Positions 26,001 through 35,789 of a stretch of 62,306 bases of DNA are shown here, piece by piece (within the stretch, counting starts at the first letter, position 1; each line of letters begins with the position of its first letter). The notes beneath the pieces are model-generated. The model did not search any database and was not told the DNA's origin. It saw nothing but the letters and a program-made list of their open reading frames with translations. This DNA is from Thermodesulfovibrionia bacterium. Its GTDB lineage: Bacteria; Nitrospirota; Thermodesulfovibrionia; UBA6902. The DNA lies in assembly GCA_947259645.1 (NCBI GenBank), contig CAMYND010000003.1, positions 1 through 62,306 of the forward strand. The letters are read 5' to 3'. Position numbers and translations under genes: made by a program.

Positions 26001-27722
26001 ATGAAGAGGTGGAAAAGAGACTGGACACTGATGAGTGTCTTCTTCGACGGCAATGAGATTTCATCTATCACGAACAAACTGAAAAATCTGAAGATCAGCA
26101 CTGTCGTGTTCTGCTCATTTGAAAACCGTTTCGCAAAAGCGGGTGGACTGACATCTGTAATAACGAACATCCTTCCCTACATAAAAGACACAACCCGGTT
26201 TACTGATGTTATTTTAATTTCACCTTTTTACCCGAAACTTATGAAAACAAAATCCTTGTCTAAAACCGGAATCAGATTCCCTGTTCCTTACGGCCCTCAT
26301 ATTGTCCGGGCTGAACTGTACGAATATACCTGTAGATTCAGCACCCCCTCTTCGGGGGCGATAAAAGAGTATTTTCTCAAAGCACCCTCCTTTTTTAATT
26401 CCGGGAGCAAACTTAACAATCCCTATGTTTACGTTGAAGGTGACAGCGCAGGTAACAGCGAGGCCATGAATGAGAACTCCCTGTTCTTCTGCAAAGCTGT
26501 ACCTTACGCGCTCAATGCACTGGGAATCCGGAAAGATATAGTCCTTCATTTGCATGAGTGGCAAACAGCATTGATCTCGCTTACGGCAAAAAAAGCGATG
26601 ATCAGCGGGATTCTCGAATCATGCGGCACTGTTCAGACCATTCATAACTCCTTTGATTCAGCAATCCCCTGGAAGCTTCTGGCAAAAATTGAAGGCAGGA
26701 CAAAAAAACTCAAGCTGGCAGGATTTACCGGTGACACACTCACTGCCTACCAGATAGGCCTTCAGCTGGTTGATTCCCCGGTTACAACGGTGAGCCAGAA
26801 CTTTGCCAGAGAACTTACCTCAGATGTTATTCAGGCCCAATATTACGCACCTCACCTGCAGCACATACTCATTAAAAACAGAGTTATCGGCATAGACAAC
26901 GGGATGTTCAGCGGTTTTTCGCCGGAGTTTCCAAAACAGGAAAAACACTCAGTAGATGAAATCAGGAAGATCAAACTGAGAAACAGAAAATCCATGCTTA
27001 AACTTCTCAGGACCTATAACCCCGGAAACCGCTTTGGCGAGTTAACCTATAAATCCGGTTCAATAACAAAATTGCCCGATACTGTACCGATTTTTGTTAT
27101 GTCCGGACGGCTGGACCCTGTTCAGAAGGGATATGACATACTGCTTCGTGTCATTGAAGGGTTTGCTGAGGACGAGGCGAAATTTATCCTGACACCTATG
27201 CCGGCAGCCCTTTCAGACCTCGACTACTTTTACGAAGTCGCCTGTAAATGCCGGGGCAATGTGACGGTATTCCCCATGAGAATGGACCTCGGTTATCAGG
27301 AACTCCAGACTGGCTGCACCTTTGGGATCATGCCGTCTATTTATGAACCTTTTGGAGCTGCTGTTGAGTATATGGCCAACGGGACCGTAAATATCGGGAG
27401 AGCAACAGGGGGCCTTGTGAATCAAATTGATAAGAAGTGCGGTTTCCTCTACAAGGAAGACTCACGTTTTTATTCTCTTGATTACATTGAGTCATTTATC
27501 AGGTCAGGCACCATTGTCCAGACAAGAAAGACAAACGCCTTTGCCCAGAGCATGACTGCCAGTCTTTCTGAGGTGATGAAACACGCTGCTCGCCTCTATC
27601 AAAAGAAACCGGAACGTTATTATCAGATGATTATTCAGGGATTCAGGCAGGCCCGGAAATTCAACTGGAAGACAAGTGCTGAGCAGTACTATAACGTATA
27701 CAAAATGATCAGCAGGGCCTGA
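26001..27722 (+). CDS. Glycogen/starch synthase-like glycosyltransferase (GT5)
   Basis: A 573-residue GT-B fold enzyme. The ADP-glucose-binding motif KAGGL lies in ENRFAKAGGLTSVITN about 45 residues in. The C-terminal domain has SGRLDPVQKGYD and the acidic motif PSIYEPFGAAVEYMANG. It is about 100 residues longer than GlgA and diverged in the middle, so donor and acceptor are uncertain. It faces the glgB gene convergently with a 30-base gap, which supports alpha-glucan synthesis. The start is ATG 26001, six bases after GAGG; in-frame GTG and TTG just upstream overlap or lie too close to that site. Confidence 0.82.
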   Translation: MKRWKRDWTLMSVFFDGNEISSITNKLKNLKISTVVFCSFENRFAKAGGLTSVITNILPYIKDTTRFTDVILISPFYPKLMKTKSLSKTGIRFPVPYGPHIVRAELYEYTCRFSTPSSGAIKEYFLKAPSFFNSGSKLNNPYVYVEGDSAGNSEAMNENSLFFCKAVPYALNALGIRKDIVLHLHEWQTALISLTAKKAMISGILESCGTVQTIHNSFDSAIPWKLLAKIEGRTKKLKLAGFTGDTLTAYQIGLQLVDSPVTTVSQNFARELTSDVIQAQYYAPHLQHILIKNRVIGIDNGMFSGFSPEFPKQEKHSVDEIRKIKLRNRKSMLKLLRTYNPGNRFGELTYKSGSITKLPDTVPIFVMSGRLDPVQKGYDILLRVIEGFAEDEAKFILTPMPAALSDLDYFYEVACKCRGNVTVFPMRMDLGYQELQTGCTFGIMPSIYEPFGAAVEYMANGTVNIGRATGGLVNQIDKKCGFLYKEDSRFYSLDYIESFIRSGTIVQTRKTNAFAQSMTASLSEVMKHAARLYQKKPERYYQMIIQGFRQARKFNWKTSAEQYYNVYKMISRA

Positions 27723-27752
27723 TGCTGCGATTGAGGCCGTTTGACTGCCTTC

Positions 27753-29639
27753 TCAGCGAGTGATGTCCAGAGACTTGAAGAGCATGCCATGGAGTGGCAG
27801 CAGCCTGGTCTTTATACTGTAGCGGTGATGATATGACTGCACTTCTTCAGCCTGATACTCAGCTATCAAGTTATGCCCGTTGCCCCCGTATTCCTGGGCA
27901 TCAGTATCAAGAACTTTATAATATGTTCCCCGAAAGGGGACTCCCAGCCTGAAATCATTGAAGTACTCCCGTGACAGGTTCAGCAGATAAATCATAAGTT
28001 CAGAATACTGCTTGTTGTACCTGACAAAGGCGAGAATATTCTGCCTGTAATTCTGACACTCAATCCATTCAAAACCGTTTTCGATATTATCACCCTCATG
28101 CATGGCAGGTATATGTTTATAGACTTCATTCAGCCGCTTTACATACCACTGCATGGCCTTGTGCCTGTGGTCCCACAATGATTCCCAGGGGAGCTGCTGC
28201 TCAGCGTTCCACTCATTCATCTGCCCGAACTCCTGCCCCATAAAGAGCAGTTTTTTGTGGGGCATGCCGAACTGAAGAAGATAGAGAAGGCGCAAGTTTG
28301 CGAACTTTTCAAATTCACTCATATCTTCTGTCTTGTTTACCATGGTCCGTTTCATGTGCACTACCTCGTCATGGCAGAGCGGAAAGAGAAAGTTCTCTGT
28401 ATGATGATAAAGCAGCGGATAGGTGAGATCGCCATAGTGATTGCTCCGTTCAGATACGGGCGCCCTGAAGTATTTCATCAAGTGGCTCGTACAACCAAGG
28501 TCCCATTTATAGTCAAAGCCATGACCGCCGTGTTCAACAGGCTTGGTAACGCCGCTGGCTATGGTGGAGTCCTCCGCGATAAGCAGTACTTCCGGGTGCT
28601 CCTTTTTGATCGAATAGTTCATGGTCTGCATAAAACGAAATCCTTCCGGATTGTGGCAGTTGCCATAGCGACGTATGAATTCGCGATGTTTTTCATCTGA
28701 CTGAAACTCATAATGATGAAAGTGGCCTGCTGCATCAAACCTGAAGCCGTCAATATTATACTCTTCAATCCAGTAGATGATATTTGAGATCAGATAACTG
28801 ACAACCTCAGCCCGCCCGAAATCAAAGTAAAAGGTATCCCATGCTGTGTATTTGCGCTCAGGTATGGGACTTTCAAAAAGGTAGTCACTGTCATACTGGG
28901 CCAGACCTGTTTCATCCTTGGGAAAGTGGACTAACACTGTATCCAGTATAACGCCGATCCCTTCCCGGTGAAAGGCATCCACTAACTGCTTGAATTCCAC
29001 AGGTGTGCCCATCCTCGACGTAGGAGCGTAAAAGCCGATCACCTGATATCCCCATGAAGGCACGTAGGGATGCTCCATGATACCCATCAGTTCAACGTGA
29101 GTATACTCCATATATTTCACGTACGGGACCAGTTCGTCAATCAGTTCGAGATAGCTAAGCGGCCGGCCGTCTCTGTAACGCCACGAGAGCGGGTGAACTT
29201 CGAATATATTTAAGGGCCGGGTAAATTTATTTCTGTCCTCAGGTTTTGCATGCTGAAATTCATAATAATCATCAACAAGTATTGGCGTACGGTCTTCCTC
29301 GTTCTGTATAAACCGGGCAAAGGGATCAGTCTTAAAGGACCATTGCCCCCCTGCCTTACGAATAGCAAACTTGTAATAAATCCCCTTCTCAAGTCCGGGA
29401 ATAAAGCGCTCCCAGACGCCTGTCCCGCCCCTTTTGGCCATGGCGTGGGAATGAATATTCCAGTTATTAAAGTTTCCGACAACCGCCACTTCCATGGCGT
29501 TCGGCGCCCAGACAGCAAAGCGCACACCATGGCCGAGATGGTGGGCACCAAGGTACCGATGAATCCGGACATGCTCTCCAATATTGAAATAATAGAGATC
29601 TTCTTCCGGTATGGATTCGTATTTTTCAGATTCTGGCAT
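27753..29639 (-). CDS. glgB: 1,4-alpha-glucan branching enzyme
   Basis: A 628-residue GH13 enzyme that makes alpha-1,6 branches in glycogen. A CBM48 domain (about 30-125) precedes the catalytic barrel. The nucleophile is in DGFRFDAAGHF, the acid/base glutamate in LLIAEDST and the third carboxylate in LCHDEVVHMK, and an all-beta C-terminal domain closes the protein. It lacks the extra N1 domain of E. coli GlgB, as do many short forms. It is the last gene of a minus-strand unit with a SLOG-like gene and an uncharacterised gene. Confidence 0.93.
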   Translation of the reverse strand: MPESEKYESIPEEDLYYFNIGEHVRIHRYLGAHHLGHGVRFAVWAPNAMEVAVVGNFNNWNIHSHAMAKRGGTGVWERFIPGLEKGIYYKFAIRKAGGQWSFKTDPFARFIQNEEDRTPILVDDYYEFQHAKPEDRNKFTRPLNIFEVHPLSWRYRDGRPLSYLELIDELVPYVKYMEYTHVELMGIMEHPYVPSWGYQVIGFYAPTSRMGTPVEFKQLVDAFHREGIGVILDTVLVHFPKDETGLAQYDSDYLFESPIPERKYTAWDTFYFDFGRAEVVSYLISNIIYWIEEYNIDGFRFDAAGHFHHYEFQSDEKHREFIRRYGNCHNPEGFRFMQTMNYSIKKEHPEVLLIAEDSTIASGVTKPVEHGGHGFDYKWDLGCTSHLMKYFRAPVSERSNHYGDLTYPLLYHHTENFLFPLCHDEVVHMKRTMVNKTEDMSEFEKFANLRLLYLLQFGMPHKKLLFMGQEFGQMNEWNAEQQLPWESLWDHRHKAMQWYVKRLNEVYKHIPAMHEGDNIENGFEWIECQNYRQNILAFVRYNKQYSELMIYLLNLSREYFNDFRLGVPFRGTYYKVLDTDAQEYGGNGHNLIAEYQAEEVQSYHHRYSIKTRLLPLHGMLFKSLDITR

Positions 29640-29673
29640 TGGTTATTTCCAGGCTACGCCATTGAGCAGGACT

Positions 29674-30378
29674 TCAGGATTCAATGTCCAGGTCCTTGTA
29701 TAGAGAAATAATGTCTCTTTCACCCATCCTGTCACTGTTCAGAAGTATGAGGCAGCGCTTGGCGAACTCCGGGTCATTCTTTATCCTTTTCACAATATAA
29801 TCTTCAACTGTTTTTTTTGTAATACGCTTTTCAGCATAAAGAGCGTCCACTTCTTTTTTTGAGCGTTTGAGCCATTGTTTTTTCTCATACTCATCTTCAT
29901 ACACTGTTTCCTGGCTCATCCACTCCCAGTCAATTCTCTGGAGCCACAATTTTTCACCCTGGTAAATGGAGTTAATATTCAGGCAGCAGTCATCACTAAC
30001 CCAGTGGCGGGTTTCCGAGTCAACATACATGCTCCCCTCCACCGCGTTTGGAAGATCAACATGGGTGCCGGAAAAGGTCCTGATATTCACGTTAGCATTC
30101 TCTGTTGTCCTGTAGGCAATGGAAAGAAGAAGATACAGGCCTTCCCTCTCATACTTATCTTTTCTGGGCAAAAGGTCCCGGAAAGAAAGGGCCGGTCCCG
30201 CGTCATAAATTTCGATAAGGTTTTCTTCCCTGTTACGGTACCAGTTAGATCCGTAAATCTCCGCTTCAGCCGCCATCACTGATCCCCTGAAGGAAAGCAC
30301 ATCTGTCTCCTCTTTCACAACAGGACGGGGGATACAGGTCTTTCTTACTTTTGGAAAAAACTCTCTCTTAACTTTCAT
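29674..30378 (-). CDS. Uncharacterised protein in the glgB operon
   Basis: A 234-residue soluble protein of unknown family. It has a basic N-terminus, a central part rich in aromatic residues and beta-type sequence, and a charged helical C-terminus. I chose the ATG at 30378 with GAGAGG upstream; the frame extends 16 codons further back without support. It lies between a SLOG-like gene and glgB on one transcript. A role in polysaccharide metabolism is only guilt by association. Confidence 0.7.
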   Translation of the reverse strand: MKVKREFFPKVRKTCIPRPVVKEETDVLSFRGSVMAAEAEIYGSNWYRNREENLIEIYDAGPALSFRDLLPRKDKYEREGLYLLLSIAYRTTENANVNIRTFSGTHVDLPNAVEGSMYVDSETRHWVSDDCCLNINSIYQGEKLWLQRIDWEWMSQETVYEDEYEKKQWLKRSKKEVDALYAEKRITKKTVEDYIVKRIKNDPEFAKRCLILLNSDRMGERDIISLYKDLDIES

Positions 30379-30463
30379 GTCTGAACCTCTCTCATTGTTT
30401 GGGCATACTGATCCCCCAATTTGCACCTCTCCTGCCTTTCAAGAACAGAATAATTCAGCCCCT

Positions 30464-31024
30464 CTAGGTTCCGGCGATATTAAAGGAGTTCTCAAACAGC
30501 TCATCAATCGCTTCTTTGCCCTCGTCGCTCAAATATCGTGTACCGGTAACACCGAGAGTTCTGTGAGATATGACCGGATCGTCAGTGATCCATGTGTTAT
30601 CGACCCATGACACCCACTCTTTTCTGTCCTGCTCAAAGAGATGGACCGGCCTGTTAAAGAGCTTTGCCAGTTCAACGCCCCATCCTGTGCCGCCCTTAAC
30701 AGTCCCATTTGAAAGGAGCCAGCCTGCTGCAAAAACCTGGTAACCATTATTTACGACATGAAACATCACCTGAAATATTTTCTGCATATAGGGTGTCCGG
30801 GCAAAGTCACGTTCAAGCCGATTTTTTATAATATCTGGCCCTACCCCGCCGCGGGACAGTTCCTCTTCAGTCAAGATCTTTAACCCGCGGTCGCGACTTA
30901 TGGAATGGCCTTCAAAATTAAAGGTAACCTCCTGGATGCCCCACTTCTCCGCGGCCTGACCAAAGTACTCTTCCGTACCCTTGTGCCCCCCGGAATAAAT
31001 AGTAACTTTATTTGGTTTCAGCAT
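30464..31024 (-). CDS. SLOG/LOG-like nucleotide-binding protein
   Basis: A 186-residue protein resembling the SLOG superfamily (DprA, LOG, TIGR00725-type Rossmannoid folds). It opens with a strand and glycine loop, VTIYSGGHKGTEEYFG, followed by a helix, and later has a second glycine-rich motif NGTVKGGTGWGVELAKLFNRPVH before an aromatic stretch. SLOG domains bind nucleotides or nucleotide-derived ligands and may be enzymes or sensors. It heads the operon that ends in glgB, with a strong promoter 73 bases upstream. The family call is moderate; the function is unknown. Confidence 0.55.
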   Translation of the reverse strand: MLKPNKVTIYSGGHKGTEEYFGQAAEKWGIQEVTFNFEGHSISRDRGLKILTEEELSRGGVGPDIIKNRLERDFARTPYMQKIFQVMFHVVNNGYQVFAAGWLLSNGTVKGGTGWGVELAKLFNRPVHLFEQDRKEWVSWVDNTWITDDPVISHRTLGVTGTRYLSDEGKEAIDELFENSFNIAGT

Positions 31025-31096
31025 AATAGTCTCCTTTTGCTCTTGTCATTAAATGTCAAATGTATAGAATACAGGAAACTTCTCTTTATGTGAAGC

Positions 31097-31124
31097 ATTA
31101 TAGCAGGAAATAACACGGCGTCAA
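31097..31124 (-). promoter_or_regulatory. Sigma-70-type promoter for the SLOG-glgB operon
   Basis: On the minus strand TTGACG (31119-31124), a 16-base spacer and a perfect TATAAT (31097-31102) preceded by TGC (extended -10). It drives the genes starting at 31024. Confidence 0.7.
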
Positions 31125-31189
31125 ACCTGCTGAAGAGACCCATGCAATGATTCTGGAGGTTAAAGCCAAAATCACTTATGAAATAGTAT

Positions 31190-31813
31190 TTAGTTTATGG
31201 CATGCAGCAGTTGATTGATATTCCCTTTTATATCCCCTGATAAGATCGCGGAAGCAACCGCAACTGAATCAGCTCCCGCATTCAGCACTTGCCTGATATT
31301 GTCTGAACTTATTCCCCCTATTGCCACGATGGGGATATTGACCTGCTTTCTTATTTTCTCTAAAGCCCTGATGCCGCGGGGACGTCCTGCATCCTTCGTA
31401 GATGTCGCGAAGATGGGTCCGAAACCGATATAGTCTGCCCCTTCATTTTCGGCCAGCAGTGCCTGTCTGAGATTGTGCGTTGAGATGCCTATGATTCTCT
31501 TTTTACCCATGAGCTTTCTGGCTTCCGTGACCGGCATATCGTTCTGCCCCAGATGGACACCGTCTGCGTCAGCGGCAAGGGCGATATCGATGTAATCGTT
31601 TACTATAAATGTGGCATTCTGTTGCGAGGTGATCTCTCTCATCTTCAGCGCTTCTCTGAATATTTCCCTCTTTGAGATTCTTTTCTCCCGGAGTTGAATG
31701 ATTCTTATTCCTGAGGATATGGCTTTGCGAGCAACCTGCGTATGGCTTCGGCCTGAAACGGCCTGGTCTGTCAAGAGATAAAGAGGATTTGATTTTTTGA
31801 AAAGAGCATTCAA
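31190..31813 (-). CDS. thiE: Thiamine-phosphate synthase
   Basis: A 207-residue TIM barrel joining HMP-pyrophosphate and thiazole phosphate to thiamine phosphate. It has QLREKR near 38, the NDYIDIALAADADGVHLGQNDMP segment and GADYIGFGPIFATSTK, with the phosphate-binding VAIGGI later. All are typical. It follows accC by 14 bases at the end of a long housekeeping run; no TPP riboswitch is seen. It could alternatively be TenI-like, but the pyrophosphate-binding QLREK supports ThiE. Confidence 0.9.
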   Translation of the reverse strand: MNALFKKSNPLYLLTDQAVSGRSHTQVARKAISSGIRIIQLREKRISKREIFREALKMREITSQQNATFIVNDYIDIALAADADGVHLGQNDMPVTEARKLMGKKRIIGISTHNLRQALLAENEGADYIGFGPIFATSTKDAGRPRGIRALEKIRKQVNIPIVAIGGISSDNIRQVLNAGADSVAVASAILSGDIKGNINQLLHAIN

Positions 31814-31827
31814 TCTTCCGCGCCTGA

Positions 31828-33186
31828 TTAAAGGTCCTGAACTACTCTTTTTCGGTCTTCAAGAAAGTGTGTATTAAAATTTCCGCTTATGAAATCAGGA
31901 TCATCAAGTATATCAAGGAAAAATGGTATCGTTGTTTTTATCCCCTCGATGATGAATTCACGGAGTGCCCTTTTCATCCGTGCGATCGCCTCTGTCCTGT
32001 CATGGCCATGAACAATAAGCTTTGCTATCAGTGAATCATAGTGCGCAGGAACATTCCATCCGGAATAGGCAGCAGTGTCTACTCGTACCCCCGGGCCCCC
32101 GGGCTGGATAAAAAGGGATATCTTCCCCGGCTGCGGGATAAATTTTTCAGGGTCTTCCGCGTTTATTCTGCACTCTATGCTGTGTCCCCTGAATTTTACA
32201 TCCTGCTGTTTCATTTCAAGAGAAGCTCCGGCGGCAAGCTTGATCTGCTCTTTGATGATATCAATACCGGTAATCATCTCTGTTATGGGATGTTCAACCT
32301 GGATTCGTGTGTTTATCTCCATGAAGTAAATCTCATCGTCCTTGTCAAGAATAAATTCTACGGTACCGACGTTTTTGTATTTCATCGCCTTGGCCGCTTT
32401 AATGGCTGTATCACCGACTTTTTTCCTGAACTTTGCGTCAGCAAACATATAGGGTGCTTCCTCAATAAGCTTTTGATGCCTCCGCTGAATCGAACACTCC
32501 CGTTCTCCAAGATGAATTGTGTTTCCTTTATTGTCCGCTAGTATCTGTACCTCAATGTGCTTCATTTCAGATATGTATTTCTCAATATATAAATCACCGT
32601 TCCCAAAAGCAGCAAAGGCCTCCTTGTGTGCAGTATGATAGAGCGGCATAAGATTTTCTTCATCATGTACAATTCGCATTCCCCTTCCACCACCGCCTGC
32701 TGACGCCTTCAGAATAACGGGAAAGCCGATCTTCCTGCATATTTTCAATGCCTGCTCTTCATTTTTAACCGGAGCGTCACTGCCGGCAACGACGGGAACA
32801 TTTTTTTTCTTCATAACCTGCCGCGCTTTTGCCTTGTCACCCCCAATGCGGATATTGTCAGCAGAGGGACCAATAAATGTAATGGCTGAAGCGGTACAGG
32901 CCTCCACAAACTGAGCGTTTTCAGCCAGAAAGCCGTATCCGGGATGTATTGCCTCAGCATCGGTAATTTCAGCAGCAGTAATAATCGCAGGAATATTCAG
33001 GTAGCTCTGAGCAGCCTGGGTTGGGCCTATGCAGATTGCCTCGTCAGCCAGTTTCACCGCAAGGGTATCTCTGTCTATATCGGAGTAAACAACAGCCGTG
33101 GAAATGCCGAGCTCATGGCATGCCCTTATAATTCTGACGGCAATTTCTCCCCTGTTTGCGATAAGAACCTTCTTGAATAGTTTCAT
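31828..33186 (-). CDS. accC: Biotin carboxylase subunit of acetyl-CoA carboxylase
   Basis: A 452-residue ATP-grasp enzyme that carboxylates biotin on AccB. The start KVLIANRGEIAVRIIRA is the family signature. The glycine loop KASAGGGGRGM and the catalytic region MEINTRIQVEHPITEM are intact. Its ATG overlaps the accB stop, so the two subunits are coupled. AccA and AccD are not in the window. Confidence 0.95.
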   Translation of the reverse strand: MKLFKKVLIANRGEIAVRIIRACHELGISTAVVYSDIDRDTLAVKLADEAICIGPTQAAQSYLNIPAIITAAEITDAEAIHPGYGFLAENAQFVEACTASAITFIGPSADNIRIGGDKAKARQVMKKKNVPVVAGSDAPVKNEEQALKICRKIGFPVILKASAGGGGRGMRIVHDEENLMPLYHTAHKEAFAAFGNGDLYIEKYISEMKHIEVQILADNKGNTIHLGERECSIQRRHQKLIEEAPYMFADAKFRKKVGDTAIKAAKAMKYKNVGTVEFILDKDDEIYFMEINTRIQVEHPITEMITGIDIIKEQIKLAAGASLEMKQQDVKFRGHSIECRINAEDPEKFIPQPGKISLFIQPGGPGVRVDTAAYSGWNVPAHYDSLIAKLIVHGHDRTEAIARMKRALREFIIEGIKTTIPFFLDILDDPDFISGNFNTHFLEDRKRVVQDL

Positions 33187-33626
33187 GATGCGGGCTCAAC
33201 AAGATAAAGGGGCTCACCATACTCAACAGGATGTCCGTTTTCCACCAGGACCTTTGCGATCACACCATCTGTGTCACACTCAATTTCATTCATCAGCTTC
33301 ATGGCCTCAACAATACACAATACCTGTCCCTTTTTTACGGGGCTTCCCACTTCTACAAAGGGCTGAGCTTCAGGTGAAGTTGCGCTATAGAATATTCCAA
33401 CAATCGGTGAGGTGATTGTGACCTGTTTATCAGTTTCAGCTGGCTCGGCCTCCCTTTCTTGAGCTGCGGTCTGTGCAGGGGATGGTGTGCTCGGCATCAC
33501 TTCAAAAGAGGATAAAAATTTCTCCCGCTTTATTTTCAGCTTGGCCCCATCCCGTTCAATGAGAAGCTCTGTTATATCTGTATCTTGCAAAAGTTCTATC
33601 AAATTTTTTATTTCATCAAGTTCCAT
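33183..33626 (-). CDS. accB: Biotin carboxyl carrier protein
   Basis: A 147-residue BCCP with an N-terminal helix pair, a proline/alanine-rich linker (about 45-70) and a C-terminal biotinyl domain. The biotin-accepting lysine lies in VEAMKLMNEI. It overlaps accC by the ATGA-type junction and follows efp by 98 bases. Confidence 0.94.
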   Translation of the reverse strand: MELDEIKNLIELLQDTDITELLIERDGAKLKIKREKFLSSFEVMPSTPSPAQTAAQEREAEPAETDKQVTITSPIVGIFYSATSPEAQPFVEVGSPVKKGQVLCIVEAMKLMNEIECDTDGVIAKVLVENGHPVEYGEPLYLVEPAS

Positions 33627-33724
33627 GCTTTCTCCGCTCAGTTTTTATAAATATTTAAAGCTCTGATAGTTAAGAACATATATGCTCCAGTATCCTGCGG
33701 GACCGTTTTCTCTCAACCAGCCCA

Positions 33725-34285
33725 TTATTTCACCCGTTCAATGTATTCCGACGTCCTTGTATCTACTTTTATGATATCACCCTCACTCAGGTGAAAAGGG
33801 ACTTTTACGGTGGCTCCTGATTCCAGAACCGCGGGCTTGCTCCCCCCGCTTGCTGTGTCTCCCTTGAAACCCGGGTCTGTTTTGTCTATCTTCAGCTCTA
33901 CAAACATCGGTAACGCTACTGTCAATGGCGAACCGCTGTACAAAAGTATTTTGACTGCCATATTTTCGATTAAAAACTTTTTTGCGTCACCCAGCTGCTC
34001 CTCGGTCAGGGGCAGCTGCTCAAAGGTTTCATTGTCCATGAAATAGAAGTGATCACCATCCTTGTACAGGTACTGCATAGACCGCTCTTCAAGGTTGGGT
34101 GTCTTAAATTTTTCACCTCCCTTGAAGGAGTCATCAAAGATACTCCCGGTTATCAGGTTTTTCAGTTTTGTTCTGACTATTGCACCGCCCCTGCCCATTT
34201 TATGATGCTGAAAGTCTACAATCTCATGGGGCGCCCCTTTATACTCAATTTTGGCCCCTTTTCGAAAATCACTTGTTGATATCAT
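33725..34285 (-). CDS. efp: Elongation factor P with arginine at the tip position
   Basis: A 186-residue EF-P of three beta-barrel domains that relieves ribosome stalling at proline runs. The loop that reaches the peptidyl-transferase centre reads HHKMGRGGAIVRTKLKN, placing R32 where E. coli EF-P has its beta-lysylated lysine. Arginine-type EF-P is rhamnosylated by EarP in Pseudomonas and relatives; no earP is in the window. It lies between the M24 peptidase and accB, a common efp-accBC order. Confidence 0.93.
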   Translation of the reverse strand: MISTSDFRKGAKIEYKGAPHEIVDFQHHKMGRGGAIVRTKLKNLITGSIFDDSFKGGEKFKTPNLEERSMQYLYKDGDHFYFMDNETFEQLPLTEEQLGDAKKFLIENMAVKILLYSGSPLTVALPMFVELKIDKTDPGFKGDTASGGSKPAVLESGATVKVPFHLSEGDIIKVDTRTSEYIERVK

Positions 34286-34288
34286 TCA

Positions 34289-35356
34289 TTACCTTTCAAT
34301 TATTTTTAGCTTTTTCGGCAGTGACGTCATGACTTCGCACCTGCTTTTGCCGACTGTCACCATATCTTCTATTCGAACCCCGCCGAATCCCGGCAGGTAA
34401 ATACCGGGCTCAACAGTAAAAACCATATTTTCTCTTATGGTTTCCTTGTTACGCCATGATACTACAGGCTTTTCATGAACTGCAAGCCCGACTCCATGAC
34501 CGGTACCGTGCCCGAAAAAATCTTCATATCCCTTTTTGTTTATGTAATCTCTCGCTGCAGCATCAACAACGGCTGAGAGAATCCCGGACTTTACAGCCTT
34601 GATCGCCCTGCTTTGAGCCTCAAAGACAGTGTAGTATAACTCTTTTTGCTTTGAAATGTTGTTCCCCTTGACAAGGACGGTCCGCGTCATGTCTGAATAA
34701 TATCCCTCCGACTCCCCTCCCCAGTCAAAAACTACAAGGTCGCCCTTTTTCAGTTTCCTTTCAGTAGGTTGGGCATGAGGAAGGGCTGACATCGGGCCAG
34801 AGGCAACTATAACCGCGAATGGAAGTCTTTTGCAGCCTTCTTTTTTAAGCAGATATTCAAGTGTTAATGCAAGTTTCTGCTCCGATGCTCCCGCCCTGAT
34901 GTGAGGCATCAGTTTTCTGAAGGCTGACTCTGCCCGTTTGACAGCTGAATTGATGTGTGAGAGTTCCTGGCTTGCCTTGATTATTCGAAGGGATTCGACA
35001 GTGTTTGCCAGAGGTTTTAGGCTTACCTTTCTTTTGCTCAAATTACGGTAAAATGAATAGGTGACATTCTGCTCTTCAAAGCCAAGCTTTTTAATCCCCT
35101 TCGCGTGACAGACAGCTTCTATCTCCTTTGTTCTCTCCCCGTGCTCGATTATGACATCAAAACCCCTGACCTCTTCTGCTGCCTGCTCCTGATAACGAAA
35201 ATCCGTTAACAGGACTGATTTTTTCTTTGTAATTATGAGCGAGCCTGATGATCCGGTAAACCCGGAAAGGTACCGTACGTTTACAAGGTCTGTTATGAGT
35301 ATTGCATCAACTCCCAGAGCCGGGAGCCGCTTGTTAAGAATTGATCTGTTTTGCAT
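34289..35356 (-). CDS. M24-family Xaa-Pro aminopeptidase
   Basis: A 355-residue metallopeptidase of the PepP/PepQ family. The N-terminal creatinase-like domain (1-125) has [20 protein letters not shown]. The C-terminal pita-bread domain carries the metal ligands in [32 protein letters not shown], and the two glutamates in [19 protein letters not shown]. It probably removes N-terminal residues before proline. The start is ATG 35356, overlapping the aroQ end by 23 bases; a TTG two codons upstream is less likely. Order aroQ-pepQ-efp is a familiar bacterial arrangement. Confidence 0.9.
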   Translation of the reverse strand: MQNRSILNKRLPALGVDAILITDLVNVRYLSGFTGSSGSLIITKKKSVLLTDFRYQEQAAEEVRGFDVIIEHGERTKEIEAVCHAKGIKKLGFEEQNVTYSFYRNLSKRKVSLKPLANTVESLRIIKASQELSHINSAVKRAESAFRKLMPHIRAGASEQKLALTLEYLLKKEGCKRLPFAVIVASGPMSALPHAQPTERKLKKGDLVVFDWGGESEGYYSDMTRTVLVKGNNISKQKELYYTVFEAQSRAIKAVKSGILSAVVDAAARDYINKKGYEDFFGHGTGHGVGLAVHEKPVVSWRNKETIRENMVFTVEPGIYLPGFGGVRIEDMVTVGKSRCEVMTSLPKKLKIIER

Positions 35357-35780
35357 TGGCAATCAAAAGGGCAGCCCTGAGGCCGAGGAAGTAGCTGTCA
35401 GGACCAAATCCTGCTATTTGCCCATCTGCAACAGGTGAAATGAGGGACTTATGCCTGAACTCCTCCCGTTTATATATATTTGAAAGGTGGATCTCAACAG
35501 TCGGTATCTGGACACCTGCAATCGCATCTCTGATAGCAACACTGGTATGCGTATAGGCAGCAGGATTTATTAAGAGAGCATTATACTCTTTTGAGTTCTG
35601 TATGGCATCCACTATCTCACCTTCATGGTTGGATTGAAGAATAGTCAGCTCAGCACCCAGTTCAGAAGCAAGGCCTTGAAGGTCTGAATTTATCTCTTCA
35701 AGGGTCCTGGTGCCGTACACTTCAGATTCCCGTGTTCCAAGCAGGTTGAGGTTAGGTCCATGTATGACCAGGATTTTCAT
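35334..35780 (-). CDS. aroQ: Type II 3-dehydroquinate dehydratase
   Basis: A 148-residue enzyme of the shikimate pathway. The opening [16 protein letters not shown], the lid tyrosine region around residue 23 ([13 protein letters not shown]), [15 protein letters not shown] and [18 protein letters not shown] are all diagnostic. AAGGAG lies upstream of the ATG. It overlaps the following peptidase gene by 23 bases. Confidence 0.95.
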   Translation of the reverse strand: MKILVIHGPNLNLLGTRESEVYGTRTLEEINSDLQGLASELGAELTILQSNHEGEIVDAIQNSKEYNALLINPAAYTHTSVAIRDAIAGVQIPTVEIHLSNIYKREEFRHKSLISPVADGQIAGFGPDSYFLGLRAALLIANAKQINS

Positions 35781-35789
35781 AAATGCTCC

